A DNA stretch of 53,602 bases from Wuchereria bancrofti (lineage: Eukaryota; Nematoda; Chromadorea; Rhabditida; Onchocercidae). The stretch spans positions 10,119,451 through 10,173,052 of the forward strand of contig SSBO01000009.1 in the NCBI GenBank assembly GCA_005281725.1. The letters are read 5' to 3'. A program made the position numbers and the translations under genes. The stretch's first letter is position 1; each line of letters starts with the position of its first letter. Shown here piece by piece: positions 13,015-26,283 of the stretch. Below the pieces are notes generated by a model. The model ran no database searches, was not told where the DNA came from, and worked only from the letters and a program-made list of their open reading frames with translations.

Positions 13015-14724
13015 AATAAATCTAGGAGAGTAAATGCTAAAGTTAAAATAAAATTTATTAGCAATCACTACGGTAGCAGAAAATACGGAAAGGACACAAA
13101 TGATAGATGATAAGAAAATAATTGATGAAATAAAAAAAAAAAAAAAGGAGAGAAAATTAATGAAACAGAAAATACTATTAAATTTAATGAGAATCTGATG
13201 AAAGAATTAGCAAAAATATCGTATAAATCAGTGAAATAAAAGATGATAAAAAAAACATTTGAAAAATTAATAAAAATAAATAAATGACGAAAAACTGGAA
13301 ACAAAAAAAGATGAAAAGATTAGAATTAAAGAGAGAAAAAAAAAAGATTTCCAACAAAAATTTAATGAAACAAAATTTTTCTTTGCAAATGTACAATTCT
13401 GTCTGATAAAATTGGTTAGTATCATGCAAATGAGAAAAGCAAAAATGAAATAGAAAATAAATTTGAAGGAAGAAAAATTTTCTAATAAATAAAACTTAAT
13501 TCCATCAATTTATGTCTTATTTAATTAATTAATTAATTTATATTTTATTTAATGAGGTATATTTGTAAGTTATCGTTTTATAATTCTCAAAAAAAAGTCT
13601 AATAATTACTGCGCAAATTATTTATTCCTCTATAAATTACAACTTTTCATTTACGATTTTTTTTTTCGCACTTCCTTTCTTTCTTTTAATTCAATTATTC
13701 GTTATTATTGTGCTATGACAGTTGACCTTTGCTCTCGGTTCTTCTGCCACTAGAGCGATTGACAAATTCTTACATTTATTGTATAAATAATTACGAATGA
13801 CGTAATTTGCACCAAATTATAGGCAATTTGACAAGTACATTATACATAAGTTTAATTTAGTTTCAGTTTCTTCCACGGTAATTTTTCCGAATATTCCTCA
13901 TACATTTCTTTGCTTTTCCAAATAATTGTAAAATAGGAAAACAATTAGAAATTTAAAACCAATATATTATTTTTCGATGACGTAGACTAATTGCAAAATA
14001 GTGATAATGACGACGAGAAATGATAATTCAAAAAATAATCCCAATATCCTAATTACTAATAAGTTAAATATTACATAAAAACAATTGGAGTAGAAATGCA
14101 AAGAAGTAAAATTGTTCTGCTGTCCATTTCGTTATGAAATATTCGAAAATAAAATTTTCTAATGCATTCCTTTCATGTTTCATAATTATCACAAACTCTT
14201 TTCATATTAGCATTGAAGCAGTATAAATGCATCTGTAGGAGTTAAGATCTGAAGATCAAGAAGTAATCCAGGGGAAAGAATGATTACTGAAACTTGAAAA
14301 AAAAATTAAGATTTGTAGGAATAACAAACCACATTAAAAAATGTAAGTGTAAAATGAGGCAATAAACAGAAAATTTTTCTTTCCTTGTTATGAAACCGTA
14401 ATTCTTAGTGAAGCCTTAACTTTAATGAGCATAACTAATTTATTCACATAGTTTATTGCGCGCAGATATTCCAATATATACTTTAAAAAAGAAAAAAAAA
14501 ACGAAAATAAAAGAATGCACTGATTCCCTAGTTTATCTAAAAATTTCAAAGAGTAGACAGCAATACAGCGAAGAGAGTTTCACACTTTTTTCTATCACTA
14601 TTTGCGTATTGGTATTCAAAAAGTAGATTTTGCTTCAAAACGTAAGGTAAAATGATCTCAAAAAACAAAAAAGTTAAGGTAAATAACAAAACAAAGTAAA
14701 AGTTTTCAGAAATATAATCCAATA
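10261..14724. other. Intergenic region between uba-2 and the TRPV gene
   Basis: No exon with acceptable codon pattern was found on either strand. It holds T-runs near 11050, a (GA)n tract at 12971-13012 and A-rich sequence near 12740-12790. It should contain the 3' UTR of uba-2 (an AATAAA on the minus strand at about 14457, 270 bases after the stop) and the promoter of the TRPV gene. Sequence near 13720-13850 is less AT-rich and includes a CRE-like TGACGTAA at about 13798, which could be chance. Confidence 0.5.
12971..13012. repeat. (GA)n microsatellite
   Basis: About 20 GA dinucleotides, slightly interrupted at the left end. It produces a serine/leucine-alternating ORF on the minus strand that is not a gene. 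Confidence 0.9.
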
Positions 14725-17700
14725 CTATGGAACAATTTCACCATCAGTTTTTCGAATTTTAGCTGGTGAATATTCATCAGTTGCCTCGGATAATGACCGT
14801 TTCATCCTGCTTTCGTCATTTCCATCTTTTTGTCCTACAAAAAATAAACATATTTACAAGTAAAGAAAAAAAAAAAAAGAAATGTCCGACACATACATTT
14901 CCGCACCTCTTTCAAGATTAGAAAATTATTTCCTTTACTGCAATAAACAACTGAAAATCAAATCAACCATATATTCATTAACAAATTACTGGAACGTTAT
15001 GAAAGGTGATGAATATACAAATTTCATCCAGATTTAAATAAAATGCAAATCAAACTAACCGTTTGTTGCAGTAGCACCAGTATCCATAGCTATCATAAAC
15101 TCATCGGCCTTCAGTTCATTGGTATGTTCAATACGAATCCGAAGTGCCAGTCTTTGCAAGAAATCATCGCACTCCAAGATGCAACCATGAACGACACCCA
15201 CTTTTTCCAAAATGCGCTCACTGATAACTAAAAAAAAAAAATAGTTTCAAAAGGAAAACATTCTTCATGTAAAACAACTAGCCTTGCAAAGAAATTGTTG
15301 CGACTACCATTCTAGCAGCACAACTTATTACGATGAAAAGACGAAAAACCTTTAATGAAGATCGGATGATAGTTGATAAGCGCAAGTGTTTCTTCATATA
15401 AGGGATATCTTATGGGAATTTTATCACTTTTATGCAAATGGTAACTTTCACGCATGAATAGATAATTGTTACAATTATTAAAAAAGATATCAGTGATTAC
15501 AAAAAAAAAGCTGTTATATACAAAATTTCCTTTAGAAACTTGCTTTGCTTACCTGTGGTTTCACCCTCTTCACTCGAAATAATGATAATCCCAGCTAGAG
15601 GAATCATAACATCAGGTGCGACCATATGTAAAATTCCCTTCAGAAACTTGTTTTCCAATGAAAGAACAGTGGTCAACTTAACATTTAATCTTAACGTTAT
15701 TTCTCGTCGTTCGGAACAAACATAGCACTTCTGATTAGGTTTACTGGGCATTTCCTCAATTAAAATTTTCCCACGTGGATTTGGTTTCGGTTTTATGAAA
15801 ACCTAAAAAATTTTTATTAAGATTAGATAAAATGCTTAGTTTCACAAATGCAAATCTTGACATTGGTAATTTATTATTTTTAAACGTTCCAATTTTTTTG
15901 TTTGCCCAGAATATATTTTCACTGCACAGCAAAACTATTAGATGATCTAGCAATAAGAAGACTTCAAAATGGATAAATAAATTAATAAAATGATATGTCA
16001 AAACACACCAAGAAATCAATGAAAGTTAAAATAAATGAAAACTAACATTTCGTAATTTGTCCTTCGTACCGAAAACAACTTTCAATGCTTCGGCAACAAT
16101 CAACCCTGCCACTATAGCATTTGTAGTAGCAATAGCTGGTATAATGTTGCCCGCCATCGCTGCAAAAATAGACTTCTGAGAAAAAAATTTTCTTTTCGAA
16201 ACGGCCAAATAATTACGCAACAATTTTTTTTTTTGGACTAAATGCAGAGATACTCGCCATTTGTTAGCCCAATACATCAATAAGCTAACAAATAAATTAA
16301 ATAGGTTCTTCTAAAATTTCAAAATCAAAATATTGCTCAAATTCTTTTTATAAACTTACATTTTATATCGAAAAGTGTCTTGAGAGGGATGCTAAAGACA
16401 TGAGCACGAAGATTAGCACATGCTGCTACAAAATGCATTGCTGGTTCATCATCCTGAAAAGAAGATATTTGTAAATCAAAATTTAACCCTCCATTTTGTT
16501 TAAACAATTAGAACTAATCTAAACAGTTGGAATAAGACAAGTAATAAAACAAAATTGGCTTATTAATGTAGAAAAATCTGTACAACGCACTATAATTTAA
16601 TAAAAGGAAAAATGAAGGAAACCTTATCCCACGACAACACTGATCCATCTTTAACACGTTCACTCAATGCAGACAAGGCTTTTTCAAATTCGTCCCTACA
16701 CTGCAAAACTGTCCAAAGTTCCGCATTTGGTTCGCTGTTGCTTGAACTTGCATCTAAATACACTTTTAGTATAATGTTTCTAAATCATCAAATAACAGTG
16801 TACGACACTTCTTAGCAATCTTTCCCAGTTTTCTTTGAATTGTATTCAATTTTTTGAACTTTCCTTCCTTCAAAGTCATTGAAGATTATGAGTTTTGGAA
16901 TTACGAAATCTAAACAGTTGATTGTTTGGATTTTATAAGAACTAAATGACAAATTATCTTGAAGTAGTGCAAGGTGCTTGTGCCACTACCAAACTCACTT
17001 TCATTCGGAAGATTATCCCAATCCAATGGAAATGGTTTCCTTCTTTGCTTCCACAAATGCTTCATAGTCAAAAGATAATTGATGTCATTGTAAAAGAACT
17101 GAAATGTGACTTAAAAAAAATATACAGAATGAAAACTTTTTCGATTTTAGAAGCTTCGTAATTACTACCAAGAGACGGAAACAAATTTACATATTTAGTA
17201 TACTGATACGCACATAAACTCACAAGAAAACTTATCGGAAAACGAACCTTTCTGAAAAGAATTTTTGGATCGTAACCGTTTTCGGCTGCCCATTTCCGTG
17301 TATTGATTCTGCTCAATAACCCGCCATTATCACCATGCATAGATGGGTTACCATCGTCGTTTTGCTCTGTACTGAGAGCTGAATTCCCGTTTTCTTCATC
17401 ACTGTTTATAATTGGGCTATCCAAATTCCCATTATCTGTTAAATCTGGAGACACTTCATTTTCGTTATCTGGTTCACCAAAAAGTTGACTGAAAATAAAG
17501 CTAATATGCTGCATTGTTTTGATATCATTTCATTTGGTGCCATTTTTAAAGTCATATGCGCTTCATTACTGACTCACAATGCATAATAATGCAAAGTACG
17601 GGATTAAAAGTCCTTTTAAACAATTCCCACATAACTAAGAATTGTCAAAAAAAAAACAAAAAGTACGCACTTAAAAAGATGTTTTGCCCAAACAGTGCAG

Positions 17701-18739
17701 TGAATATGCTCCGATGGTGTGTTACGAATCGTACATCCAGGATATGTTTTTTGCATTATTTTTGGATTACATTCATAACATTCGGTGTAATCACGAATTA
17801 TTGGACGCACCTGAAATTAAAGTAAATTTTAATCAAATGTACATAAAACCTGAGGACGATGCACATCAAATTACTAAGTTATCAAATAAAAATAAAAACT
17901 TCCATACGAAAAAAATGCAGTAAACTTACATGTCCCAAATAACCGGAAGAACCGCTTTCAATTAAAGGTACTCGAGCTGCTAAGCAAAGTCGATTGATAT
18001 GATTTCGTGCAGCTAAAACAGGAAAATTTTTCAGAAATTCTAGAAATTTGCGAGTTTTCCTGTATTCGTCTAGAAAAAATTATTTTCAGTAGCAAGAGAA
18101 TCGAATGCATTTTGCGAATTTTAGAAGGGATGTTTTAGAAACTTCTTAATTTTACCTATGTTATCTAGCGCACTAAGAACCACCGCGAATTTCTGGAAAA
18201 ATTCCATACCATACTCTTCCCTGAAATAAAGTATTACATGGATTTCCGTTTCGCAAACAATATAAATTCATCCAAATTAAAGGATATTACCTAGACTACT
18301 CAATTATATTTAAGAAATACTCTTTAAAAATGATTAACATACTTTAACACCGAATCATGGTAGCATACAATTTCTACGTTAGGAGCAATTGATCGAATTG
18401 CTTCTGCGGCAATAATTGCCTTTGATTTACCAACATGTTCACGACGAAATAAGAATTGTCGATTCAAATTACTTACATCAATTGTATCCAAATCGATCTG
18501 AAAGTGACAATAATAATTGTACAGAAGTATTCAAGAAGATTGACTAAAAAAAATAATGCTCACGTGCAAAATTTTGAATAATCAATTGACATAAGAGTAA
18601 TGCAAAAGTTTACAATTTCGATTTTAGAAAAGCCGGTTAAGGCTAAATTTTTCAGTAATTCACAACCAATACCACCAACACCAACAACCAATACAGGACA
18701 CTGTAAAATTTCCAAGAACTTCTCGTTTCGCCAAGTCAT
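14725..18739 (-). CDS. uba-2: SUMO-activating enzyme subunit 2 (UBA2/SAE2)
   Basis: Thirteen exons: 18739-18614, 18497-18343, 18220-18156, 18012-17930, 17810-17671, 17488-17248, 17098-16999, 16753-16623, 16453-16360, 16159-16047, 15802-15553, 15227-15060 and 14834-14725. They sum to 1,776 nt, or 591 residues. The protein adenylates SUMO with its AOS1 partner and carries it as a thioester to UBC9. Visible marks are the nucleotide-binding [14 protein letters not shown] (about 18-31), the [16 protein letters not shown] block (44-59), catalytic Cys169 in PGCTIRNTP, zinc pairs C154/C157 (CYEC) and C442/C445 (CYVC), and the second adenylation block [15 protein letters not shown] ubiquitin-fold domain spans exons 11-12, and a basic tail (MKRSL, KIRKTD) resembles the nuclear signal of the family. 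Between Cys169 and the four-helix part is an acidic, serine- and asparagine-rich loop encoded by exon 6. Length is slightly below the human protein. No frame break was seen. Confidence 0.97.
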
Positions 18740-18749
18740 TATATTATGC

Positions 18750-18762
18750 CTACAAAAATGTT
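18750..18762 (-). promoter_or_regulatory. Probable trans-splice acceptor of uba-2
   Basis: The minus strand reads CATTTTTGTAG then GCATAATATAATG, placing an acceptor-like site ten bases before the start codon. No upstream coding exon is evident, so a spliced-leader acceptor is the likely reading. An undetected 5' exon is the alternative. Confidence 0.5.
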
Positions 18763-20426
18763 GACATTTATTAATCGATAATCACTTCAAAAACAACCTA
18801 AATTAATACGAAATAAATGTTATAAAAGCAAACATTAACCACAAACAGCATCTAACTAATCAATTATTAAATCAACTGATAACTAATTTAATAATCAAAA
18901 TTAGTATCAAACATTCAATAAATTATTAAACCTAACATTGCCATAGTTGATTTCGGTTAGGGAATATATATAATAAAGGGAATAAACACAATGAAATCAC
19001 GTCCAATCTCCCATTTAATGCAAAATTGCTTCACACTTTTTTATCTTTTTCTTTTTATAGAAGACATCAAAAATTTCAGCAAAATTTTCCTGTTCTATCT
19101 CTGTCCCTATTTAAAATCCTGACAGCTTTATTCCGCATCCATCCTGACCACTCTCCTTTCCGGTCACCTTTCCGCAACAACTCCGTCTTACCGCAACAGC
19201 TTAAAACCACCAAATCCGCCCCTCCCATCTGCCACAGCTTACACACTCCCACAAGCAGCTAACCCGCCATACATAATCCGCAATCGTTGTGAGACCCAAT
19301 TCTAAATAAAGTAGCGCAAAAATTCATCTTTGAACAAACATAGAGTGACGTGGTCTCACAGTTATGAATTACCCATTATGAGATTCTACGTAAAGTATGC
19401 GGACGTGAAGGATGGACGTCATGTCAAACGTCATATCAAGTACGTGATGGCCAGTATACGAAAATATCATAAATCAAATCATCAAAATAGCTACTTCAAG
19501 TATTATCTATAATAGTCTTATTTTTCAAAACGAATTTGATGAAAAAGAATTTAATTTGATTATCGAAATGATAATTATCAGATAGCTGATTTCAGATTTT
19601 TGCTGATTAAATTCAAATGGTTGACCAGTGTATCGTTTGATGATTAAATGACGAATAGCATAATTGTAATTACTGTTAAATGAGATATGAATTCATTGAA
19701 AAAAAGTGCTAAAAACGGGTAACCAGTTCATGAGACTCTGTCTGAAGACTCTTATTTATTATCCAAATATATATTCGTTTCAAATTTACAGTTGAAAAAA
19801 AGCCCGTATTTATTGAAAACTAACTGATAGCTATACATCAATATACTAATTTCGGGACAAAATAATAGATTATATTACCAATTAAGTGCTTAATTTGATG
19901 TTTTTAGAACTAGAATTTCTAGATTTACAACAATTCTACAGTGAAAACAAAATAAAACACGTAGCAAATACCGAATGTTTGGATTTTAAAAAGTACAAAT
20001 TGACTTTTCTTTGAACTATATAAGTTTAGTGAGGATGTGTCTTTTTTTTTCTTCCAGAAATAGAATCGAACATATGAAATAATATGTTACAATCAAATAT
20101 CAAAAGAGTAAAATATTTTGTTACAAAGTCAATCAACAAAGCTGATATGAATGGAGAATCCAAAGGAAAAACGAAATAAAATTACTAAACGGATGAATTA
20201 ATTATCAACAACTGTGCTTATCATTGATATGATGTGGCTGTAATAGCGTCGTGCGCTTTATCATATTAAGAATAAATTCAAAATTTATGTAAAAATAGTA
20301 GTTCGCATTTCAAAACTTTTGAAAGATGCAAACTATTTCCTACTCAAAACATTAGTACGACTGATCATATTTAAAATTCTCCGCATGTAATTCATTTGCT
20401 CCAATTTTTTCTTCATTAAGTTTTGC
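18763..20426. other. Intergenic region between first J-domain gene and uba-2
   Basis: Apart from the GC-richer island at 19050-19460, I see no exon on either strand. It should contain the 3' UTR of the J-domain gene ending at 20427. Confidence 0.5.
19050..19460. other. GC-richer island, possible LTR or transposon remnant
   Basis: About 19090-19300 has near-balanced base composition, unlike its surroundings, and is strongly C-over-G biased on the plus strand. It is followed by an AATAAAG and a perfect 9-bp inverted repeat, TGTGAGACC at 19288-19296 and GGTCTCACA at 19352-19360. The short plus ORFs (19026-19262 and 19330-19512) match nothing I recognise. TG...CA-like ends and a poly(A)-like signal suggest a piece of LTR, but no target duplication was found. 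Confidence 0.4.
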
Positions 20427-22224
20427 TTACGGATGATCGTCCTCATTGATAACACCGGTTGCTTTACTTAAAAACATATAATTAATGAATGTAGATTTTA
20501 AATCTCGTTTTTTTTACAATGAAAAGTTCGAAATTTAAAAGATTCAAATTTATCAAATTAGAAAAAGCGGCTTACCTGCCTGAAATAATACTGTGTAGTG
20601 AAAGAATGAAGAATCCAATCATATAAACAATTAGAAAAGCACTTAAATAAGGTAAATATGGAAGTAACGGTCCATTGAGCCAACTAAAAGAAGAACTTTA
20701 ACTGGAACATAAAATAAGGAAAACGCTTATTCGTTTTAGAAATTCTTCAAAGCATTATCAGAAAACTTCGCAAAATTATTTTTTTTTTCATTCATACATT
20801 GGAGAGAATCTATTACTGTCCATGATAGGTCAGCGATTGTATTATATAGGTAAAATTATAAGTAATGACACCTGTCAACTGCAAGTTTAACACTAGGTCT
20901 CGGTGGCATTTCTTGACGCCGCTTATATTGTTCTCGTTCAGCCTGATAAAATCTTTCCCAGAATCGGTCGTCACGCTCTTTTTGAGCTCTTTCATATTCT
21001 TCCGCGCGACGTTGTAACTCCTCAAAAACCTGAGAAAAAAAAAAAGGTAAAAAAAAAAAGCCTAAATTAAAAGTTCAGGAAAGTAAAAGAAAATTATTTG
21101 CCGAAAAGTAATTATCCAATTTCTATCACCTAAAAATCTTCTTTCAATCTTTTCAAAAATCCTAGTAGTCGTCTTTTAATTCTTTTTCTCTTCTCTTTCT
21201 TTTAAAATTTCCACATAAATATTGTCAAATAAAAATGACATCTGCGATATTTTTGATATCATAGTAGTGATGTCAACAATTATCAACAATTATATTAATA
21301 ATATCTAAATCCAAAATGCTAAAAAATGAAAGTCTAACCTTTTTCAAATGAGCATCATCAAATCGCCAACTATTACGATACTGATTGCTACCTGCATAAC
21401 GTTTAATTCTCCAGGTAGCAGTATATCCAGTATTTTGTTTACTGTAAGTTTGTTGACTGTAATTGGAACTTGTTTGTGCTCGATGCGCATCATATTCATT
21501 CCGGCTATTCACATCTTTTAACACATCATATGCTTCTTTAATTGCAATAAATCGTTTTGTAAGGGTACTCTCAGCAGCACCACCAGTGATATCTGGATGA
21601 TACTGAAAATACAGAAGGAAAAAAGAAATTTCTTTTTTTCTATAATCACTTTTTTATATGAAAATTTATTTTAATCTTCAAAATTTATACAGCTTACGAC
21701 ATGGGAATGAAATTATCAAGCACAAGTCGTAAAGTATATTTTTTTTTTACGAATTGTGCTTGAAATTTCTTAATTAAAAGAAAACAATAATCTGTTAATT
21801 GTCATAGCATTAAAGGAAATGATTGTAAAATAAGGTTATAAATAAGGATTAAAGAAATGATTATAAAATAAGATTATTTTAATTTTTTTTTTGTTTTTCT
21901 TTTTAACTGATATTTGTTAACTAATATTACTCATACATTGATATCATAATACTACACCTGAAATTGTTGACTTAATTAATTGTCATAGAAATTCTACTCT
22001 AATTTATTTAAAAAAATATAAGAAATTTATTCAAATTATTTGCAATTTTTTCTAACTTTTTTGGATAACATATAGAAGGCATTCTTGATTTCTTGTTGTG
22101 TTGCATTATGGCTAATTCCCAATATATCATAATAATTTTTCTGATAATCAATTGCTTGTCGTATGAATCGATTAGATGAATAAAAGATTCGTTTTAATAG
22201 GATTAATCGATAACCAAGAAACAT
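20427..22224 (-). CDS. J-domain membrane protein, DNAJC4/DNAJC30-like, copy 1
   Basis: Five exons: 22224-22057, 21602-21339, 21029-20872, 20683-20576 and 20466-20427. Total 738 nt, 245 residues, intron phases 0, 0, 2, 2. The N-terminus is rich in Arg/Lys with no acid before residue 26, as in a mitochondrial presequence. The J domain starts at about residue 31 (YYDILGIS) and has YHPD at 57-60, so it should stimulate the ATPase of an Hsp70. A basic, coiled-coil-like stretch follows (ERAQKERDDRFWERF). One membrane segment spans about 203-225 (LPYLSAFLIVYMIGFF), then a short tail ends GVINEDDHP. Size and layout fit human DNAJC4 or DNAJC30, both single-pass, and I cannot separate them. The last exon is only 40 nt and rests on the acceptor TTTTTAAG. 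It is the last of three tandem paralogues. Confidence 0.88.
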
Positions 22225-23681
22225 TGTGAATTCATCCCATCAATTCGTCAATTATCATTCCATTTCTTTCTTTTTTTTTTTCTTTTTTCTTCTTTTACAT
22301 ATATGAGATGAAATCTTGGAAAGAAAACAAAAACAAGAAATCAAACGTTATCCGTTATTAGGCATTTCAAAATCCTGAAATACATATAAATTATGATTAT
22401 AAATCTTTCAAAAAAATAGAATTAATTTTATAATTATTCATAAGTTAATTAGTTTATTATAGTATGACAATCATAACGACATTTCCGTTTGAAATATGTA
22501 AAAGTAAAGTTAGACGTTAACTTCGTTAATTTTATCATGCTTTCAAATTAAACTATTTTAAAACTCGTGAAGTGATCATATGCAAAACCAAAATTAGGAA
22601 TTTACTAATTTCAATTGAAATATGAACATGAAACATTAGAATTCATATGGAATATTTAAATATACTCAGCAAAAAAAAGAAAAGTAAAAAAAAAAAAAAT
22701 GTACAGGGATTATGAAAGTGAATTTTTTTAAATCATTGAATGAGTAATGCAAAGAATAAAACATTTGTAAAATTTTATCATTTTGAAGTTGAAATTGTTA
22801 CAAATTAAGACATAGTAAAACATAAAATATATGTTTGTTGTGATTTAATAACACAAACATAATTTGGAATTAATTGATGAATAGTACGATAAGGTAGAGT
22901 GAATACAATAAATCCTATGCAAAAGATAGATTAAATAAAATTAACCCGGAAATACTTCAATTTAATAATGAAAATTCACTTTAGTAAAAATAAGGCAATA
23001 AAATACCCAAAGTCAGTTATAAGTATTACAAAATAATGGATTAGTAAATGAAATGTAAACAAGAAAAATAAAATTGAACTAAACTTTCTACATTATCACA
23101 ATATTTTTGCTATCATAAATCTATTTGACTTACCATTAATTTTAATTTATCAGTAACACATTAAAGTAAATTTAATTCAATTATTGGACTACATATCAAT
23201 GTGATGAACAGATTCTAGTTAAACTTATTTACTAAAATCATCAGTAACCTTTCCTTTCATGAATTTCATGAAAAGCACACTAATAACATCTCGTTAATTA
23301 AACTAATGTATTATAATAAAAAAGGAATATTTAGAATAGTAGGATGGTAATATTTAGAAACAAACAATTTGATAAGTTTGCTTTTGAGCATTTGATCTTA
23401 TAATTTACGGTTTTTTGATTAGCAATATATGAACTTCTAAAAAAAAAATAGCCTGAAAAAAAATACGATTCGATAATCTGACATATTTCAATAAAATGAA
23501 AGTAAACCGATCATTTTTCAAATCAATAAGATTATTTCTCAACATAGATCAGATAAAACGCAGAACAAAAAATAGTAAGTATGATAAGATATTTACACGA
23601 TTTATATGATTGAGAACAATCAGAACAAAAAGTTATTCTAATGGCTGATCGATCAATTTATTAGTTTCTATTTCTATGATT
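22225..23681. other. Intergenic region between J-domain copies 2 and 1
   Basis: No exon seen on either strand. An AATAAA on the minus strand at 23662-23657, twenty bases after the stop of copy 2, is a good poly(A) signal candidate. The rest should include the promoter of copy 1. Confidence 0.5.
23657..23662 (-). terminator. Poly(A) signal of J-domain copy 2
   Basis: AATAAA on the minus strand twenty bases past the TAA stop of the gene. Position is short but within the range of compact nematode 3' UTRs. Confidence 0.45.
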
Positions 23682-26283
23682 TTACAATTCTTTTTCTTCC
23701 ATTGCAGTCACATCGTTTTCTTTCTCGAACTTTAGTATTGCTTCTGGATGTCGCTTTAAATCATTAATTTCCATTTCGTATACTTTATTTTTTCGCACCA
23801 TAAATTCAATCCATTCTTTTCGTCGAAGCCTGGAATTTTAGGAATTTTTCTAAAATTTGAAATGTAACACCTGAATTCTAATAAAATAAATCATAGAATG
23901 GTTCTAAGTAAGAAAGTTGCAAGGAAAAAAGATGAGACATCATCTTGTACAACCTGAATTTGGTAAAAATGTTACAGTCTTCCAAAAATTGTCTTTCTTT
24001 TTTTGAAAAATGAAAAACTATCGCCTCAATCCGATGTGTTAGAAAATAATAATCTCTTCGAAAATTCAAAAAAGATTTACTGCTCAGTTCGCATACGTAT
24101 AATCATCGAAAATATAAAAGATATCATGAAAAAAGCCAACATCGCTTTCATCCAATAGCCTTCAGTATTTCTGAAATTTTTTAAATTCATTGTCAAATTA
24201 CTGGAAATATTTTAACTCATTTACTCCTACATAATTTTTTGACTTTTTATAGTAATAGCAGATCCAGATTATTCGCAAATTTTTTTTTTCTAAATTAATT
24301 TCAATTTTACTGACAATATTCATCTCAGATATAAAATATGAAATAAAATATAGCTTAAATAAGTGCAAACATATATAATAATAATAAAAATTATTTATTG
24401 AAAATGAATCTACTATCAATCTTTTGATACTTTATTCTTCAAAATGGATTGTTAGTGAATTTGATTTTCTTTGGAACCTTTTTAATAAGTGAGGAAATTG
24501 CTAGAACCATATTTAAGTTACAAAAAAAAGAAAGAAAAATGATTACTTTCGAATCCAACGTGTTTCCATTTGATCCATATACTGATTACGATACCATTCG
24601 TACCATTTGTCGTTATCATACTGCGGTGTTCTCGCATAAAACTGAAAAAACTAATTAAAATGAAATGTAGCTGAATTGGGAAGAATAATGATAAATATTT
24701 GTTTAGTAAACTAACATATCCATGAATTCGTTTACGATTTCTGAATATTCTTAATTTTCTTTAAACTCTTAAATTCAGCTTTTATCATTTTTTATAAAAT
24801 ATCTTCATCATCTGTCATAAGATACGTTGATAAATTATATTAGGAAATAATATTATAAATTAAGATTTGTAGTAAAAATATTTCCATAACAAATTTTTTC
24901 ATAATAAAAGTGTAATTTCGACAACAACACTTGCATTTTATAAGATTTCCTTTTCTCAATATATAGTATCGTTTTATACTTTCTTTTTTCTAATTCCATC
25001 TTACTTCTATTAAATTATTCCATATTAGTAAATCTGGAATTAATATATCATCAAACCGAAAGTTTAAAATCTCATAATTAAAAAAAAAAAGGAAATTAGA
25101 AACACAAAATATCGATGTAAAAAACATACATTTGATGAATCGCATTTTTTAAAATTTTGATCACTGCTTTTACTGTATTTCCTGTATGTTCGATGTGTAC
25201 TAAATGTATTGATAAGCCCTGAATCATAATTTTGTCGTTTTTTCTTATCTTTCAATACTTCATATGCATCTTTAATTTCCAAATAAATTGTTGCATCCAT
25301 GCTAACATCCTTTGTTTTTCTTACAGCATCCGGATGATACTGAAAAAATAAAAGCGAATAAATAAAAATGAATTTGAACAAATTAATTTATCAAAAAAAT
25401 TGCTTTCTTCGTTAACAATGAAATAATTTATTGTAGTGGAAAATGATAAGAAAAAAATAACTGTAATTTTCTGAAATATTAGGATAACAAGTTATTACTT
25501 CGTTACAGTAAACTAAGTTGTGATTTCAACATAATTATGAACAAATCCAATTCTAACTTCAGTGATAATTATATTTAATCAAATCCTAGAATAAATTCTA
25601 TCTTGACTTTAGGATAATTATACTTGATCATATCTTGCTCATTTTGCATCCTACCATCTTGCTTTTAATAATTATCAGTTTTAAGTATGAAAAAAATTTA
25701 ATAGGCTATCAATTTAAGCGTTTTGCAAAATGAAAGCCTTCATATTTTATCCATTTCTTTAAAATATGCTATTTTTTTTATTTTGTTTTTATACATATTA
25801 TTATTATTACTCCTAATTAGTTTAATGATCAATTATCTGTAAGTGAAATTAAACAATGCAAGAAAATTGAGTGATTCATTTCTCATATTTATTTTTTCAT
25901 CATTTTTATTTTTTTTTTGTTAACCTATTATTTATAATGGCTTAACGATCAAAAAATCTCGTTTTTAAGATTACATGATAGATAATTATCAAATTAATAA
26001 GAAATAATAATACTACATGTAGTACAGTTCATATTAATTTATTATCCTACACTTAAAAATTTCACAAAAATTTCTAATAAAATTAAAATAATCAAACCTT
26101 TTTTGATAATTTGTAAAAAGCACTTTTAATTTCAGCAATTGAAGCATCACGTTTCACTCCCAAAATATCATAATAATTTTTTCCAGAAATATTTTGATGT
26201 GTACAAAGTAAAAGAAATGAGGAATAATACAATGGTCGTCGAACTGATGGCCTTATGACACCATCGAGACGTGGCATACACAT
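23682..26283 (-). CDS. J-domain membrane protein, DNAJC4/DNAJC30-like, copy 2
   Basis: Five exons: 26283-26098, 25339-25130, 24641-24547, 24170-24081 and 23829-23682. Total 729 nt, 242 residues, intron phases 0, 0, 2, 2, the same series as copy 1. The N-terminus has five arginines and one acid before the J domain, plausibly an organelle-targeting or signal-anchor segment. The J domain runs from NYYDILGV at about 36, with YHPD at 63-66 and the helix IV signature AYEVLKD. A single membrane helix lies at about 170-190 (AMLAFFMISFIFSMII), flanked by arginines. The charged tail (LRRKEWIEFMVRK...) is longer than that of copy 1. The first intron falls immediately before YHPD, as in the two sister genes. 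Hsp70 partner and compartment are not visible from sequence. Confidence 0.87.

Noticed and set aside
15043..15231. Plus ORF opposite uba-2 exon 12
   Set aside because: Antisense reading of a well-supported exon.
17303..17488. Plus ORF opposite uba-2 exon 6
   Set aside because: A shadow of the real exon; no matching splice sites or motifs on the plus strand.
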